Assembly (NCBI GenBank): GCA_002344215.1
Contig: DDSV01000049.1
Coordinates: 58,517-122,516, forward strand
Length of the DNA: 64,000 nucleotides
Reading direction: 5' to 3'
Source: Akkermansiaceae bacterium UBA2381
GTDB taxonomy: Bacteria; Verrucomicrobiota; Verrucomicrobiia; Verrucomicrobiales; DEV007
Shown here: in pieces, positions 43,831 through 50,742 of the stretch
How positions within the stretch are numbered: the stretch's first letter is position 1
How the letters are laid out: the number at the start of each line of letters is the position of its first letter
Position numbers and translations under genes: made by a program
Notes under the pieces: generated by a model
Databases searched by the model: none
What the model saw: the letters and a program-made list of their open reading frames with translations, nothing else
Told to the model about the DNA's origin: nothing

Positions 43831-44667
43831 ATGAAATCACCTCTCAGATATTGCGCCCGCAAAGAGAAGGGCGAAGGCGGCTCTTCCAGTTTCATCGTGA
43901 AAATTGATGAAGGGGCAGAGACCCTAACTTCTATCGAAGAGACATCTTTGCCCGGTAGGAACGAAAGGACTTACTCTCGCTACTCTGCAAGATTGTCTGA
44001 TCTAGCCCCGAATCTGATTCGATTTATGCCGATCCGATCTGATCCCGTCTCATGGATGAATTTGGTCTGCCGCGACTACCTTGACGCCGTGACAGTCGAA
44101 CGAAGATTTTCTGGTTCCGAGTCAGTGAATCTAAGGCAGTGCTATTTGCCTATCCCGATCGCTCGTCCTCTCTTAAGACGGCCAAACATTCTCGAAGAGT
44201 TTCAAGCGTGGATCGCTCCCCATTTCGTCAAGACTTCGACTGAGGCTGTCCGTTTAGGCGCAGAGACCGTTGAGAAGATTGCTTCACTTCTTGAGCCGGC
44301 CAACGGCGTGCTCATTCCGTCGAATTCGGGCAATCGAGAATACACACAGGAACTTCGGTTTTTGCGCAGAGAGCTCATCATCGAGCGACAGATGGCCACA
44401 CCAAAAAAGTTTCACGGGCGTTGGCGCTTTCCTATCCTGGCACTAGACAGCGATCCGCCGCGCCTCGATCGTCTCGGCGACTTGGTTATGCTCAACCTCA
44501 ATTCTCGCTTTCCGCTTGAAGAATGCGAGTTGTATATGGGCTGTGGGAATCCCACCGCAGAAAGACAGATTAAGATTGTTTTTCGTTCGGAGTCAGACGC
44601 TTCTAAGCTTGGCGATTTCCTTCACTCGACGATCGCCAGCTTCCGAACTCAAAAAATGACGCCCTAA
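43831..44667 (+). CDS. Cassette 11 ORF: unknown function
   Basis: 278 aa soluble protein, mixed alpha/beta (ILEEFQAWIAPHFVKTSTEA, ELRFLRRELIIERQMATPKK). No family recognised. Starts 13 bases after the crossover and its stop lies at the first bases of attC11. Confidence 0.68.
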   Translation: MKSPLRYCARKEKGEGGSSSFIVKIDEGAETLTSIEETSLPGRNERTYSRYSARLSDLAPNLIRFMPIRSDPVSWMNLVCRDYLDAVTVERRFSGSESVNLRQCYLPIPIARPLLRRPNILEEFQAWIAPHFVKTSTEAVRLGAETVEKIASLLEPANGVLIPSNSGNREYTQELRFLRRELIIERQMATPKKFHGRWRFPILALDSDPPRLDRLGDLVMLNLNSRFPLEECELYMGCGNPTAERQIKIVFRSESDASKLGDFLHSTIASFRTQKMTP

Positions 44668-44718
44668 CAAATCGCGTCATGGAAGGGCTTTCAGCCCTCC
44701 ATGCGCTCTACGTTCGCT
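44662..44718 (+). repeat. attC11 (short class)
   Basis: 57 bp. Left core CCCTAAC, right core GTTCGCT (44712-44718). Arms GCGtCATGGAaGGGCT and AGCCCTCCATGCGC with loop TTC, two unpaired left-arm bases. Ends cassette 11. Confidence 0.9.
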
Positions 44719-44725
44719 CTAGAAA

Positions 44726-45091
44726 ATGAATTGGCCGTGGAACTACGACACCGCCTTATCGGCTGAGAACTTTTCGTTCGCTCCATCTGGCGGCACATTC
44801 AAACTTGCCCTTCTCGGACTTATTCTCCCATACGTGATCTTGTATTTCGGCATCCGTGGATGGATCACCCAAGAGGCACTCTGGATTGGCGATGGTGTCG
44901 ACCTTGAAGTCAGTGGTAAATCCGCTCGCGCAATTTCACTCGCATATTCGGGGATTGGGATGCTTTTCCATTTCCGCTGGGTGTGGGGCCTACTTGGGTT
45001 TTACCGCACTTTTGAGATTGGCACGATTATCTCAGCTCTGGGGATAGTGGGTGGGATTACTTACGGACTCTACTACGAGCTTCGATACTGA
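44726..45091 (+). CDS. Cassette 12 ORF: membrane protein of unknown function
   Basis: 121 aa with three hydrophobic helices (LALLGLILPYVILYFGI, IGMLFHFRWVWGLLGFY, GTIISALGIVGGITYGLYY). No family recognised. Starts 14 bases after the crossover and ends just before the candidate left core of attC12. Confidence 0.66.
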   Translation: MNWPWNYDTALSAENFSFAPSGGTFKLALLGLILPYVILYFGIRGWITQEALWIGDGVDLEVSGKSARAISLAYSGIGMLFHFRWVWGLLGFYRTFEIGTIISALGIVGGITYGLYYELRY

Positions 45092-45114
45092 CCCTAACGA
45101 CGAAGCAAATACGG

Positions 45115-45239
45115 AGCGAACAACCCGGCGAAGGCACGCCCGATCCCGTTTCGAGTTGATTGACTTCCCTGATTCGAATCCTTAACCTTCAATCGAGCTC
45201 GCGCTCCCGGGTCGGGCTCGCCATGCCTCAACGGTCGTG
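45115..45239 (+). repeat. attC12 (long class, right core mutated)
   Basis: 125 bp. Left core AGCGAAC (45115-45121). The right core reads GGTCGTG (45233-45239) where the invariant GTT is expected, so crossover here should be impaired. Arms GGCAcGCCCGATCC and GGGTCGGGC...ATGCC pair with bulges. Shared spacer at 45153-45198. Ends cassette 12. Confidence 0.8.
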
Positions 45240-45249
45240 CGATGAAGTC

Positions 45250-45447
45250 ATGTGGGTAATCCATCTAGTCATTGAGATTGTGTTCAACACCATCTGCGGC
45301 TGGGTGGGATACATCACCGTGAAGGCAGTAACTTTCGGGAAAATTGAACTTGAGTGGGGTGATTCCCCGGAATCCCTTATCCCTGAGTGCATCGGGGTCG
45401 GAGTTCTGCTAGGGCTGGCAACGCTTATTTCGCTAATCATCGGATAG
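45250..45447 (+). CDS. Cassette 13 ORF: small membrane protein
   Basis: 65 aa. The ATG at 45250 is preferred over the frame's start at 45160, which lies in attC12. Two hydrophobic segments (WVIHLVIEIVFNTICGWVG and GVGVLLGLATLISLIIG) suggest a small integral membrane protein. No family recognised. Confidence 0.55.
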   Translation: MWVIHLVIEIVFNTICGWVGYITVKAVTFGKIELEWGDSPESLIPECIGVGVLLGLATLISLIIG

Positions 45448-45492
45448 GGATGAGCGCTGTCCTTTCCTTCCAGCGCCGGGACTCAACCGCAA

Positions 45493-45620
45493 TGTGAACA
45501 AAACGCCGGCGATAGCAAACCCGATCCCGTCGCGAGTTGATTGACTTCCCTGATTCGAATTCTTATCCTCCCCTCAAGGCCGTGCTCCCGAATCGGGCTC
45601 ACCATGCCTCCACGTTTGTG
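45493..45620 (+). repeat. attC13 (long class, shared spacer)
   Basis: 128 bp. Left core TGTGAAC (weak), right core GTTTGTG (45614-45620). Arms AGCAaACCCGATCC and GAATCGGGC...ATGCC pair imperfectly. Shared spacer at 45534-45579. Ends cassette 13. Confidence 0.8.
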
Positions 45621-45632
45621 CCAAGGAAACAC

Positions 45633-45983
45633 ATGCTTGAAGAAATCGTAAAACATCAAAACTCCGTTGTTTCGCGGAGGCAGGCGATTGAAACCCTAAA
45701 AACTGAATCCCATCGGAATTGGTATGATGATTGGATTCTGGCCGTGCTCTTAGTGCTCTGCGGCGTGCTTGTCTCCGCATACGGAAACGAGGCGCTAAGT
45801 GTTTATTCCTGTCTCGCGACGTGCATCGCGAGGGCCAGCTACCGCGCTAATCGGAAGAGCGCGATGATTGCAAAGGCTGCTTTGGCACTTGTAGATTCGG
45901 GCGGCTGTATCTCCGGACACGACACCGACTGCGCGCTCAACACGACGGTGCAGACAACGGCTTCGCCTTCGTCGGGCCTTTAA
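45633..45983 (+). CDS. Cassette 14 ORF: membrane protein of unknown function
   Basis: 116 aa. The ATG at 45633 is preferred; the frame opens at 45537 inside attC13, where its first residues (IDFPDSN...) are just the shared spacer read in frame. One strong hydrophobic segment (ILAVLLVLCGVLVSAYGN) and a second weaker one. No family recognised. Ends with attC14-encoded residues (TASPSSGL). Confidence 0.6.
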   Translation: MLEEIVKHQNSVVSRRQAIETLKTESHRNWYDDWILAVLLVLCGVLVSAYGNEALSVYSCLATCIARASYRANRKSAMIAKAALALVDSGGCISGHDTDCALNTTVQTTASPSSGL

Positions 45984-45991
45984 CGTTTTCC
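45935..45991 (+). repeat. attC14 (last, degenerate)
   Basis: 57 bp. Left core GCTCAAC (45935-45941) is a perfect RYYYAAC, right core GTTTTCC (45985-45991). The stem (GACaACGGC against GCCTTCGTC) is poor compared with the other short sites. It closes the array; beyond it the sequence returns to ordinary flank. Confidence 0.75.
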
Positions 45992-46104
45992 GCAACCAAA
46001 CGTCCCTCGATCCCGCCTTCGGTTTCTTTTTCAAGCTCCCGGCACCCCTGAATCCGGAAAACAATTTCTTGCCGGACGCGTGACCTTTTGGCTCACTCTC
46101 GGGC

Positions 46105-46863
46105 ATGTTTCTCTCTGATTTGAAATGGACCGAGGTTGACCGTCTCAGTCGCGACACCCCCGTCATCTTTCCTCTCGCCGCTCTGGAGCAGCACGGGCGG
46201 CACATGCCGGTGTTTACGGACAGCCTGCTCACGAATGAACTCGTGCGGCGCACGGAGGCGGCCCTGGGCGAACGGATTCTGATTGCACCCCTGATGTGGC
46301 TGGGCAATTCGCACCACCACCTCGACTTTCCCGGAACCCTCTCGGCGGACCCCCGGGTCTACCTCGATCTCCTGAACGGTCTCCTCGAAAATTTCGTCGA
46401 CCACGGATTCACCCGACTGGTCTTTCTCAACGGCCATGGAGGCAATGACGTTCCGGGGAAGCAGGCGGTCTTTGAAACACGTCAACACTATCGCGACCGC
46501 TCCGAACTGTTGCTCCTCTTTGCGACCTACTGGCACCTCGGGGCGGAACCCTGGCTGCGTCACCCCGGGATCCGGCAACGGGTCATGGGGCATGCCTGCG
46601 AATGGGAAACGAGCATGGTCATGAGCCTGCGGCCTGAACTGGTCGGTGATCCGCGACGCACCAAAGAAGTCCCCTTTGGCAATTCCTTCGAACCAGCCTC
46701 GCGCGGATGGATCATGTCGGATCGCAGCGAACCGGGTCACGTCGGTGATCCGAGGGAAGCGAGCGCGGAAAAAGGGGAAATACTTTTCGACTGTTTTACC
46801 GAAAAAATCGTGAATCTCCTCAACCGCGTTATTGCCTGGGACGGACAAAGCTGGGAAGGCTGA
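46105..46863 (+). CDS. Creatininase-family amidohydrolase
   Basis: 252 aa metal-dependent hydrolase of the creatininase/formamide hydrolase family. Metal ligands visible are in LEQHGRHMPVFTD, NSHHH, LNGHGGND and the C-terminal GHACEWETSMVM (Glu). The true substrate (creatinine, a deformylated pterin or riboflavin intermediate, or another amide) cannot be told. Followed by an MFS transporter 29 bases downstream, which suggests uptake and breakdown of one compound. It lies 121 bases beyond the last cassette end. Confidence 0.85.
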   Translation: MFLSDLKWTEVDRLSRDTPVIFPLAALEQHGRHMPVFTDSLLTNELVRRTEAALGERILIAPLMWLGNSHHHLDFPGTLSADPRVYLDLLNGLLENFVDHGFTRLVFLNGHGGNDVPGKQAVFETRQHYRDRSELLLLFATYWHLGAEPWLRHPGIRQRVMGHACEWETSMVMSLRPELVGDPRRTKEVPFGNSFEPASRGWIMSDRSEPGHVGDPREASAEKGEILFDCFTEKIVNLLNRVIAWDGQSWEG

Positions 46864-46892
46864 GTCCGGCCCGTGAAGAAGACCTAAGACTG

Positions 46893-48149
46893 ATGAATCC
46901 CACGATTGACCCTATTGAGTCCGGCCCGAAGCGCTCCGCCAGCTGGAAATGGTACCTTTGCGGTCTCCTCCTCCTTGCGACGACGATCAACTATATGGAT
47001 CGACAGACCCTCGCCAACGCGGCGACGCGGGTCACGACGGAGTTCCAGCTGTCCCAGGAACAGTATGGAGATCTCGAACTCGCCTTTGGCTGGGCTTTCG
47101 CGGCCGGTTCGCTCATCTTTGGTTTTCTCGCGGACCGATTCCGCGTCTACTGGCTCTATCCCATCGTGTTGACGGGATGGTCGCTCATGGGAATCGCCTC
47201 GGCCCACACGGATGGCTACTGGCCACTTCTGAGCTGTCGCATTCTCCTCGGATTTTTTGAGGCAGGTCACTGGCCCTGTGCCCTGAAGACCACCTTTGCC
47301 CTTCTCGAACCGAAAGATCGAACGATGGGCAACAGCGTCCTTCAGAGCGGAGCCTCGATCGGAGCGATCGTCACGCCTCCCCTGATGATCTGGCTGATGA
47401 CCGATGACATCTCGAGCTGGCGTTTTGCCTTTCAGGTGATCGGTGCGATCGGACTGCTCTGGGTAGTGCTCTGGTTTCTCTCCATTCGAAAGACCGAGCT
47501 GGATGTTCCGATGCCGGCCGCAAACGCTGCAAGTGAAAGCACCTGGAGTCTCATTCTGAGCCGACGTTTCTGGGCTCTCGCCATTCTCATCCTCGGCGCG
47601 CAAACCTGCTGGCATTTGTTCCGGGTCTGGCTGCCCAAGTTCCTTCAGGAGGGCCGAGGGTATCCGGAGACCGAGGCCCTCGCCTTCAACTCGTTCTACT
47701 ACATCGGAACGGACATCGGCTGTATCACGGCCGGCTTTGTCTCGCTTTGGCTCGTGAGAAAATTCGCCGTCTCCGCCCATGTCGCGAGGCGACGAGTCTA
47801 TGCGGGAGCCTGTTTCCTCACGTCTTTCAGTGTCCTCCTCCTCTGGCTGCCGAAGGGATGGCCGCTCATGGGTGCCATTCTCGTGGTCGGGGCCGGTGCA
47901 CTCGCCCTTTTTCCCTGCTACTACAGCTTTGTCCAGGAACTCTCCACCCGCCACGTCGGGAAACTCACCGGCTTGCTCAGCACCTGGGTCTGGGCCGTGT
48001 CCTCACCGATGCACAAATTCTTCGGCCGTCTCGTTGATGAAACCGGTTCCTTCGATCTCGGAATGGCCATGGCCGGTCTCGCTCCCTGGATCGGCGTGAT
48101 CGCGATGGCTTTTCTATGGGATCGCGAAAAGGAAAAGGCTACGGAGTAG
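46893..48149 (+). CDS. MFS transporter, anion:cation symporter type
   Basis: 418 aa inner-membrane transporter with 12 predicted helices. The N-terminal NYMDRQTLANAAT resembles the NYLDRQ signature of the hexuronate/glucarate (ACS) group, followed by GWAFAAGSLIFGFLADRF (the loop 2-3 motif with Asp-Arg). Likely imports an organic anion, possibly the substrate of the preceding creatininase-family enzyme. Confidence 0.85.
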   Translation: MNPTIDPIESGPKRSASWKWYLCGLLLLATTINYMDRQTLANAATRVTTEFQLSQEQYGDLELAFGWAFAAGSLIFGFLADRFRVYWLYPIVLTGWSLMGIASAHTDGYWPLLSCRILLGFFEAGHWPCALKTTFALLEPKDRTMGNSVLQSGASIGAIVTPPLMIWLMTDDISSWRFAFQVIGAIGLLWVVLWFLSIRKTELDVPMPAANAASESTWSLILSRRFWALAILILGAQTCWHLFRVWLPKFLQEGRGYPETEALAFNSFYYIGTDIGCITAGFVSLWLVRKFAVSAHVARRRVYAGACFLTSFSVLLLWLPKGWPLMGAILVVGAGALALFPCYYSFVQELSTRHVGKLTGLLSTWVWAVSSPMHKFFGRLVDETGSFDLGMAMAGLAPWIGVIAMAFLWDREKEKATE

Positions 48150-48152
48150 CCG

Positions 48153-48296
48153 TTTCAAATTTCAAGTTTCAGGTTTCAGGTTTGACTTCACTTCGTTCCG
48201 TCTGTCTTCGCTGCGCTCCGGCTCAAGTTTCAAGTTTCAAGTTTCAAGTTTTCAGCATTTCAGCATTTCAGCATTTCAGGTTTTCAGCATTTTCAA
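48153..48296. repeat. Short tandem repeat region (TTTCAAG and TTTCAGCA units)
   Basis: The gap after the MFS gene is filled by about five copies of the 7-base unit TTTCAAG (or variants) and three to four of the 8-base unit TTTCAGCA, split by a non-repeat stretch (CTTCGCTGCGCTCCG). No gene is seen in it. It lies between convergent genes, so it is not a promoter; a length-variable spacer is possible. Confidence 0.8.
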
Positions 48297-49432
48297 ATCT
48301 CCCCGCATAGCGCGAGGGCTTTCATTGCCTGGGCGGTCGCGATGTAGGTGATGTAGTGGTAATTGCCCCGGTAGAGGGAGTGCATCCACCAGCGGCCTGA
48401 GACCCGTTGCTCGCGCTTGAGCCATTCGATTCCCCGCTGGATCCGGGGATCACTCGCGGGGATATCACTCTGTCGCATCAGAACGATGGCGAGCGCGGTC
48501 ATGTAGGGATCGCTCTCCGGATTTGCGGCGTCGGGGAGGCTGGCGATAAGCTTGACGACGGTTTCACTCATTTCGAAGTGCCAGTCCTCCACAGCCGACA
48601 TGTCACGGGTGGACCAGCCACCGTCTTCGTGCTGTTTTTCAGAAAGAAGCCGGAGGGCTGCTTCCTTATCCTGAGGAGTGACGAGGTCGGGCATGTAATG
48701 GGCGAGTTGGAGGCGCAGGACACGATCAAAATCATTGCGCGGTTCCGCATCGCGCAGCCACGCTTTCATTTTTCCAATTCGGGCGAGGAGATCAGGATCC
48801 TTCTGCCCCTCAAGCCAGCCGGGAGCGGCGACGAGGGCGCGCACTGCCTGCAGAGTCAGTTCAAAATCGGTCGTGATGTGAGGAATCTCCACTTCGCCGT
48901 AACTGACAAAGGAACCATCCGGCGACTGGCGCAAGATCATCTGCTTCAGCGCTTCATCAGTGTGCGGTGAGAGGGCGCCATTCACATGCCGGTCCCACTC
49001 GGCGAGACCGAGGGCACACCACACCGCCGTCCACGAGCCTGAGACATAGCGGTGGCCGTTTTTCTCCGCCTCCTTGGACGGTCCCTGAGGAATGGACTCG
49101 ATAAAATCGGCGAGCACCTCTTCATTCGGTTTTCCGAGAAGCGGCGAGAGGGCCGGACGCTCGCTCAGGTAGGGACCGGTTGTGTGACAGTTGATACACG
49201 ATTTTTCCCGCACCCAGGAGAGCGCTCCGTCGTCGAGGTACTGCCGCGCCGCCGCTACGGTGGATGCATCAAATTTTGTCACCTTCGCTTCCTCCGCCCG
49301 TGCCGCCGGGACGGCGATGTCTCCGGATTGATACTGGAACTCCGGTTTGGGTTTGGCTGGCGGAGTCTCTGCAGCCAACGACGTAACCGCGATCAGAAAG
49401 ACGAGGCCTGGCGGGAAAGAGCGAAAACTCAT
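48293..49432 (-). CDS. Exported alpha/alpha-toroid protein with a haem c motif
   Basis: 379 aa. The ATG at 49432 (MSFRSFPPGLVFLIAVTSLA) gives a signal peptide; the earlier frame start at 49480 does not improve it. Near residue 80 is CINCH, a single haem c motif. The rest has repeated helical hairpins with QSPDGSF, QHEDGGW and LKREQRVSGRWW, the pattern of the prenyltransferase/squalene-cyclase toroid; the catalytic Asp-rich DCTAE of cyclases is not present. Function unknown, possibly an envelope cytochrome with a protein-binding toroid. Confidence 0.75.
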   Translation of the reverse strand: MSFRSFPPGLVFLIAVTSLAAETPPAKPKPEFQYQSGDIAVPAARAEEAKVTKFDASTVAAARQYLDDGALSWVREKSCINCHTTGPYLSERPALSPLLGKPNEEVLADFIESIPQGPSKEAEKNGHRYVSGSWTAVWCALGLAEWDRHVNGALSPHTDEALKQMILRQSPDGSFVSYGEVEIPHITTDFELTLQAVRALVAAPGWLEGQKDPDLLARIGKMKAWLRDAEPRNDFDRVLRLQLAHYMPDLVTPQDKEAALRLLSEKQHEDGGWSTRDMSAVEDWHFEMSETVVKLIASLPDAANPESDPYMTALAIVLMRQSDIPASDPRIQRGIEWLKREQRVSGRWWMHSLYRGNYHYITYIATAQAMKALALCGEI

Positions 49433-49520
49433 GATGCCGCGAAGACTGACAGAAAACCGCCAAAGAAAGAATTCACGCACTTGCGGATTGCGGTGGAGCC
49501 CCTCGGGAGGTTTTTCACCC

Positions 49521-50657
49521 TCACCCGAATCGGTTCACCCCAAGAAATTCAGCCGGCAGTGCCGTCCCGCCATCGACGATCAGATCACTCAGAATCTCGC
49601 CGAGGACGCTGGCGAACTTGAAGCCGTGTCCTGACAAACCTGCCGCAAAAGCCACCTGAGGATGTCCGGGGTGACGATCCACAATGAAGTGTTCGTCCGG
49701 ACTCATCGTGTAGAGGCAGGTCTCATGACGAAGCAACTCGGCTCCCACCTCCGGGAACCACTCCCGCGTGAACTGCCGGACCCCGGCCAGATCGCTTTCG
49801 TCAAGGCGACGATCGACCGTTGCCGGATCTGTGATGACCTCTCCTCCGGTGTGGCAGGCCACCTTGACGCCGCCTCCCGACTCCATTTCCGGGAATCCGT
49901 AGAACTGCCCCTCGGGTCGTTCATAAAAGAAGCAGGGACAGGCCCGGCCGATATGATGGGCACGGGAGTTCGACTTGAGCCAGAAGAGCGGTTTGCGGCG
50001 CACTTCCAGAGGAATGCCCAGCTCTCCGAGCAATTGCGGAGCCCATGATCCCGCCGCAATGACAACCGCTCCCGCACCAAAAACACCAGCGCTCGTTTCC
50101 ACTTCCACTCCCCCGGCGAGGGAGCGCCATCGATGAACTGTCACTCCGGTGCGCAGTTCCGCCCCCGCTGCCTGCGCGGCGTTTAGATAGGCCAAAACAC
50201 AGTCCTCAACCCGCAGCAACCCGGCATCGGATTCATAGACCACGGCACACCCTTCGGGAACCCGGTATTGGGGAAAACGTGCGCCCGCCTCTTCCGACGT
50301 CAAGGTTTCCAGCCGTAGCCCGTGCCTCGCCGCACTTTCCAACACGCCGGGAATCACGACCCCGTCCTTCGGCCCGATCTGGATCAGTCCGGTGCGCTCG
50401 AAGAGATCGGTCCGGCCGGCGCGACGACCGAGTTCATCCCAGAGGAAATAGGCACGTTCCAGCAAAGGCACATAGTCAGGGTGCTCGAAGTAGGCTTTGC
50501 GGATGATGCGTGACTGCCCGTGCGAACTACCCAATCCGTGAGCCGGAGGAAACTGATCCAGTCCGGCGACCCTGAGACCACGGGCGGCCAAATGATAGAG
50601 GGCCGCGCTGCCGACGCCCCCGGTTCCGAGAACGATAACGTCATAGGTAGATTTCAT
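49521..50657 (-). CDS. solA: N-methyl-L-tryptophan/sarcosine oxidase family FAD enzyme
   Basis: 378 aa FAD-dependent oxidase. The dinucleotide-binding start is VIVLGTGGVGSAALYHLAA, and Cys314 in ETCLYT stands where the monomeric sarcosine oxidase (Cys315) and MTOX (Cys308) flavin is covalently attached. Also visible is AGLSGHGFKFASVLGEIL near the C-terminus. Converts an N-methyl amino acid to the amino acid, formaldehyde and H2O2; which amino acid is not certain. Confidence 0.85.
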   Translation of the reverse strand: MKSTYDVIVLGTGGVGSAALYHLAARGLRVAGLDQFPPAHGLGSSHGQSRIIRKAYFEHPDYVPLLERAYFLWDELGRRAGRTDLFERTGLIQIGPKDGVVIPGVLESAARHGLRLETLTSEEAGARFPQYRVPEGCAVVYESDAGLLRVEDCVLAYLNAAQAAGAELRTGVTVHRWRSLAGGVEVETSAGVFGAGAVVIAAGSWAPQLLGELGIPLEVRRKPLFWLKSNSRAHHIGRACPCFFYERPEGQFYGFPEMESGGGVKVACHTGGEVITDPATVDRRLDESDLAGVRQFTREWFPEVGAELLRHETCLYTMSPDEHFIVDRHPGHPQVAFAAGLSGHGFKFASVLGEILSDLIVDGGTALPAEFLGVNRFG

Positions 50658-50742
50658 CGGTCGAAGCAGAGACGCATCTCCTCTCTCCTACCATTTCGGC
50701 GAGGGCTGCCACGAGATTAAATAAGGGCAAGGCCTTCGCCCT

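Larger units (their letters stand above)
36404..45991. mobile_element. Chromosomal integron: intI, candidate attI and 14 gene cassettes
   Basis: A leftward intI-type integrase gene (36404-37801), a candidate attI (37845-37913) and a rightward array of 14 cassettes, each ending in an attC site. Boundaries are taken at the G^TT of each right core: 37907, 38465, 38932, 39456, 40065, 40547, 41147, 41824, 42807, 43242, 43818, 44712, 45233, 45614 and 45985. All 15 cassette ORFs are on the plus strand. None is a known resistance gene. Most are visibly more AT-rich or patchier in composition than the flanking genes. Confidence 0.93.

Noticed and set aside
45537..45632. N-terminal extension of the cassette 14 protein (IDFPDSN...)
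   Set aside because: It is the attC13 spacer read in frame and would cross the recombination junction; the ATG at 45633 fits the other cassettes.
37932..45991. Cassette array as a CRISPR array
   Set aside because: The repeats are unequal (54-128 bp), separated by 300-900 bases of coding sequence, and fold into attC-type palindromes; there are no uniform spacers or cas genes.
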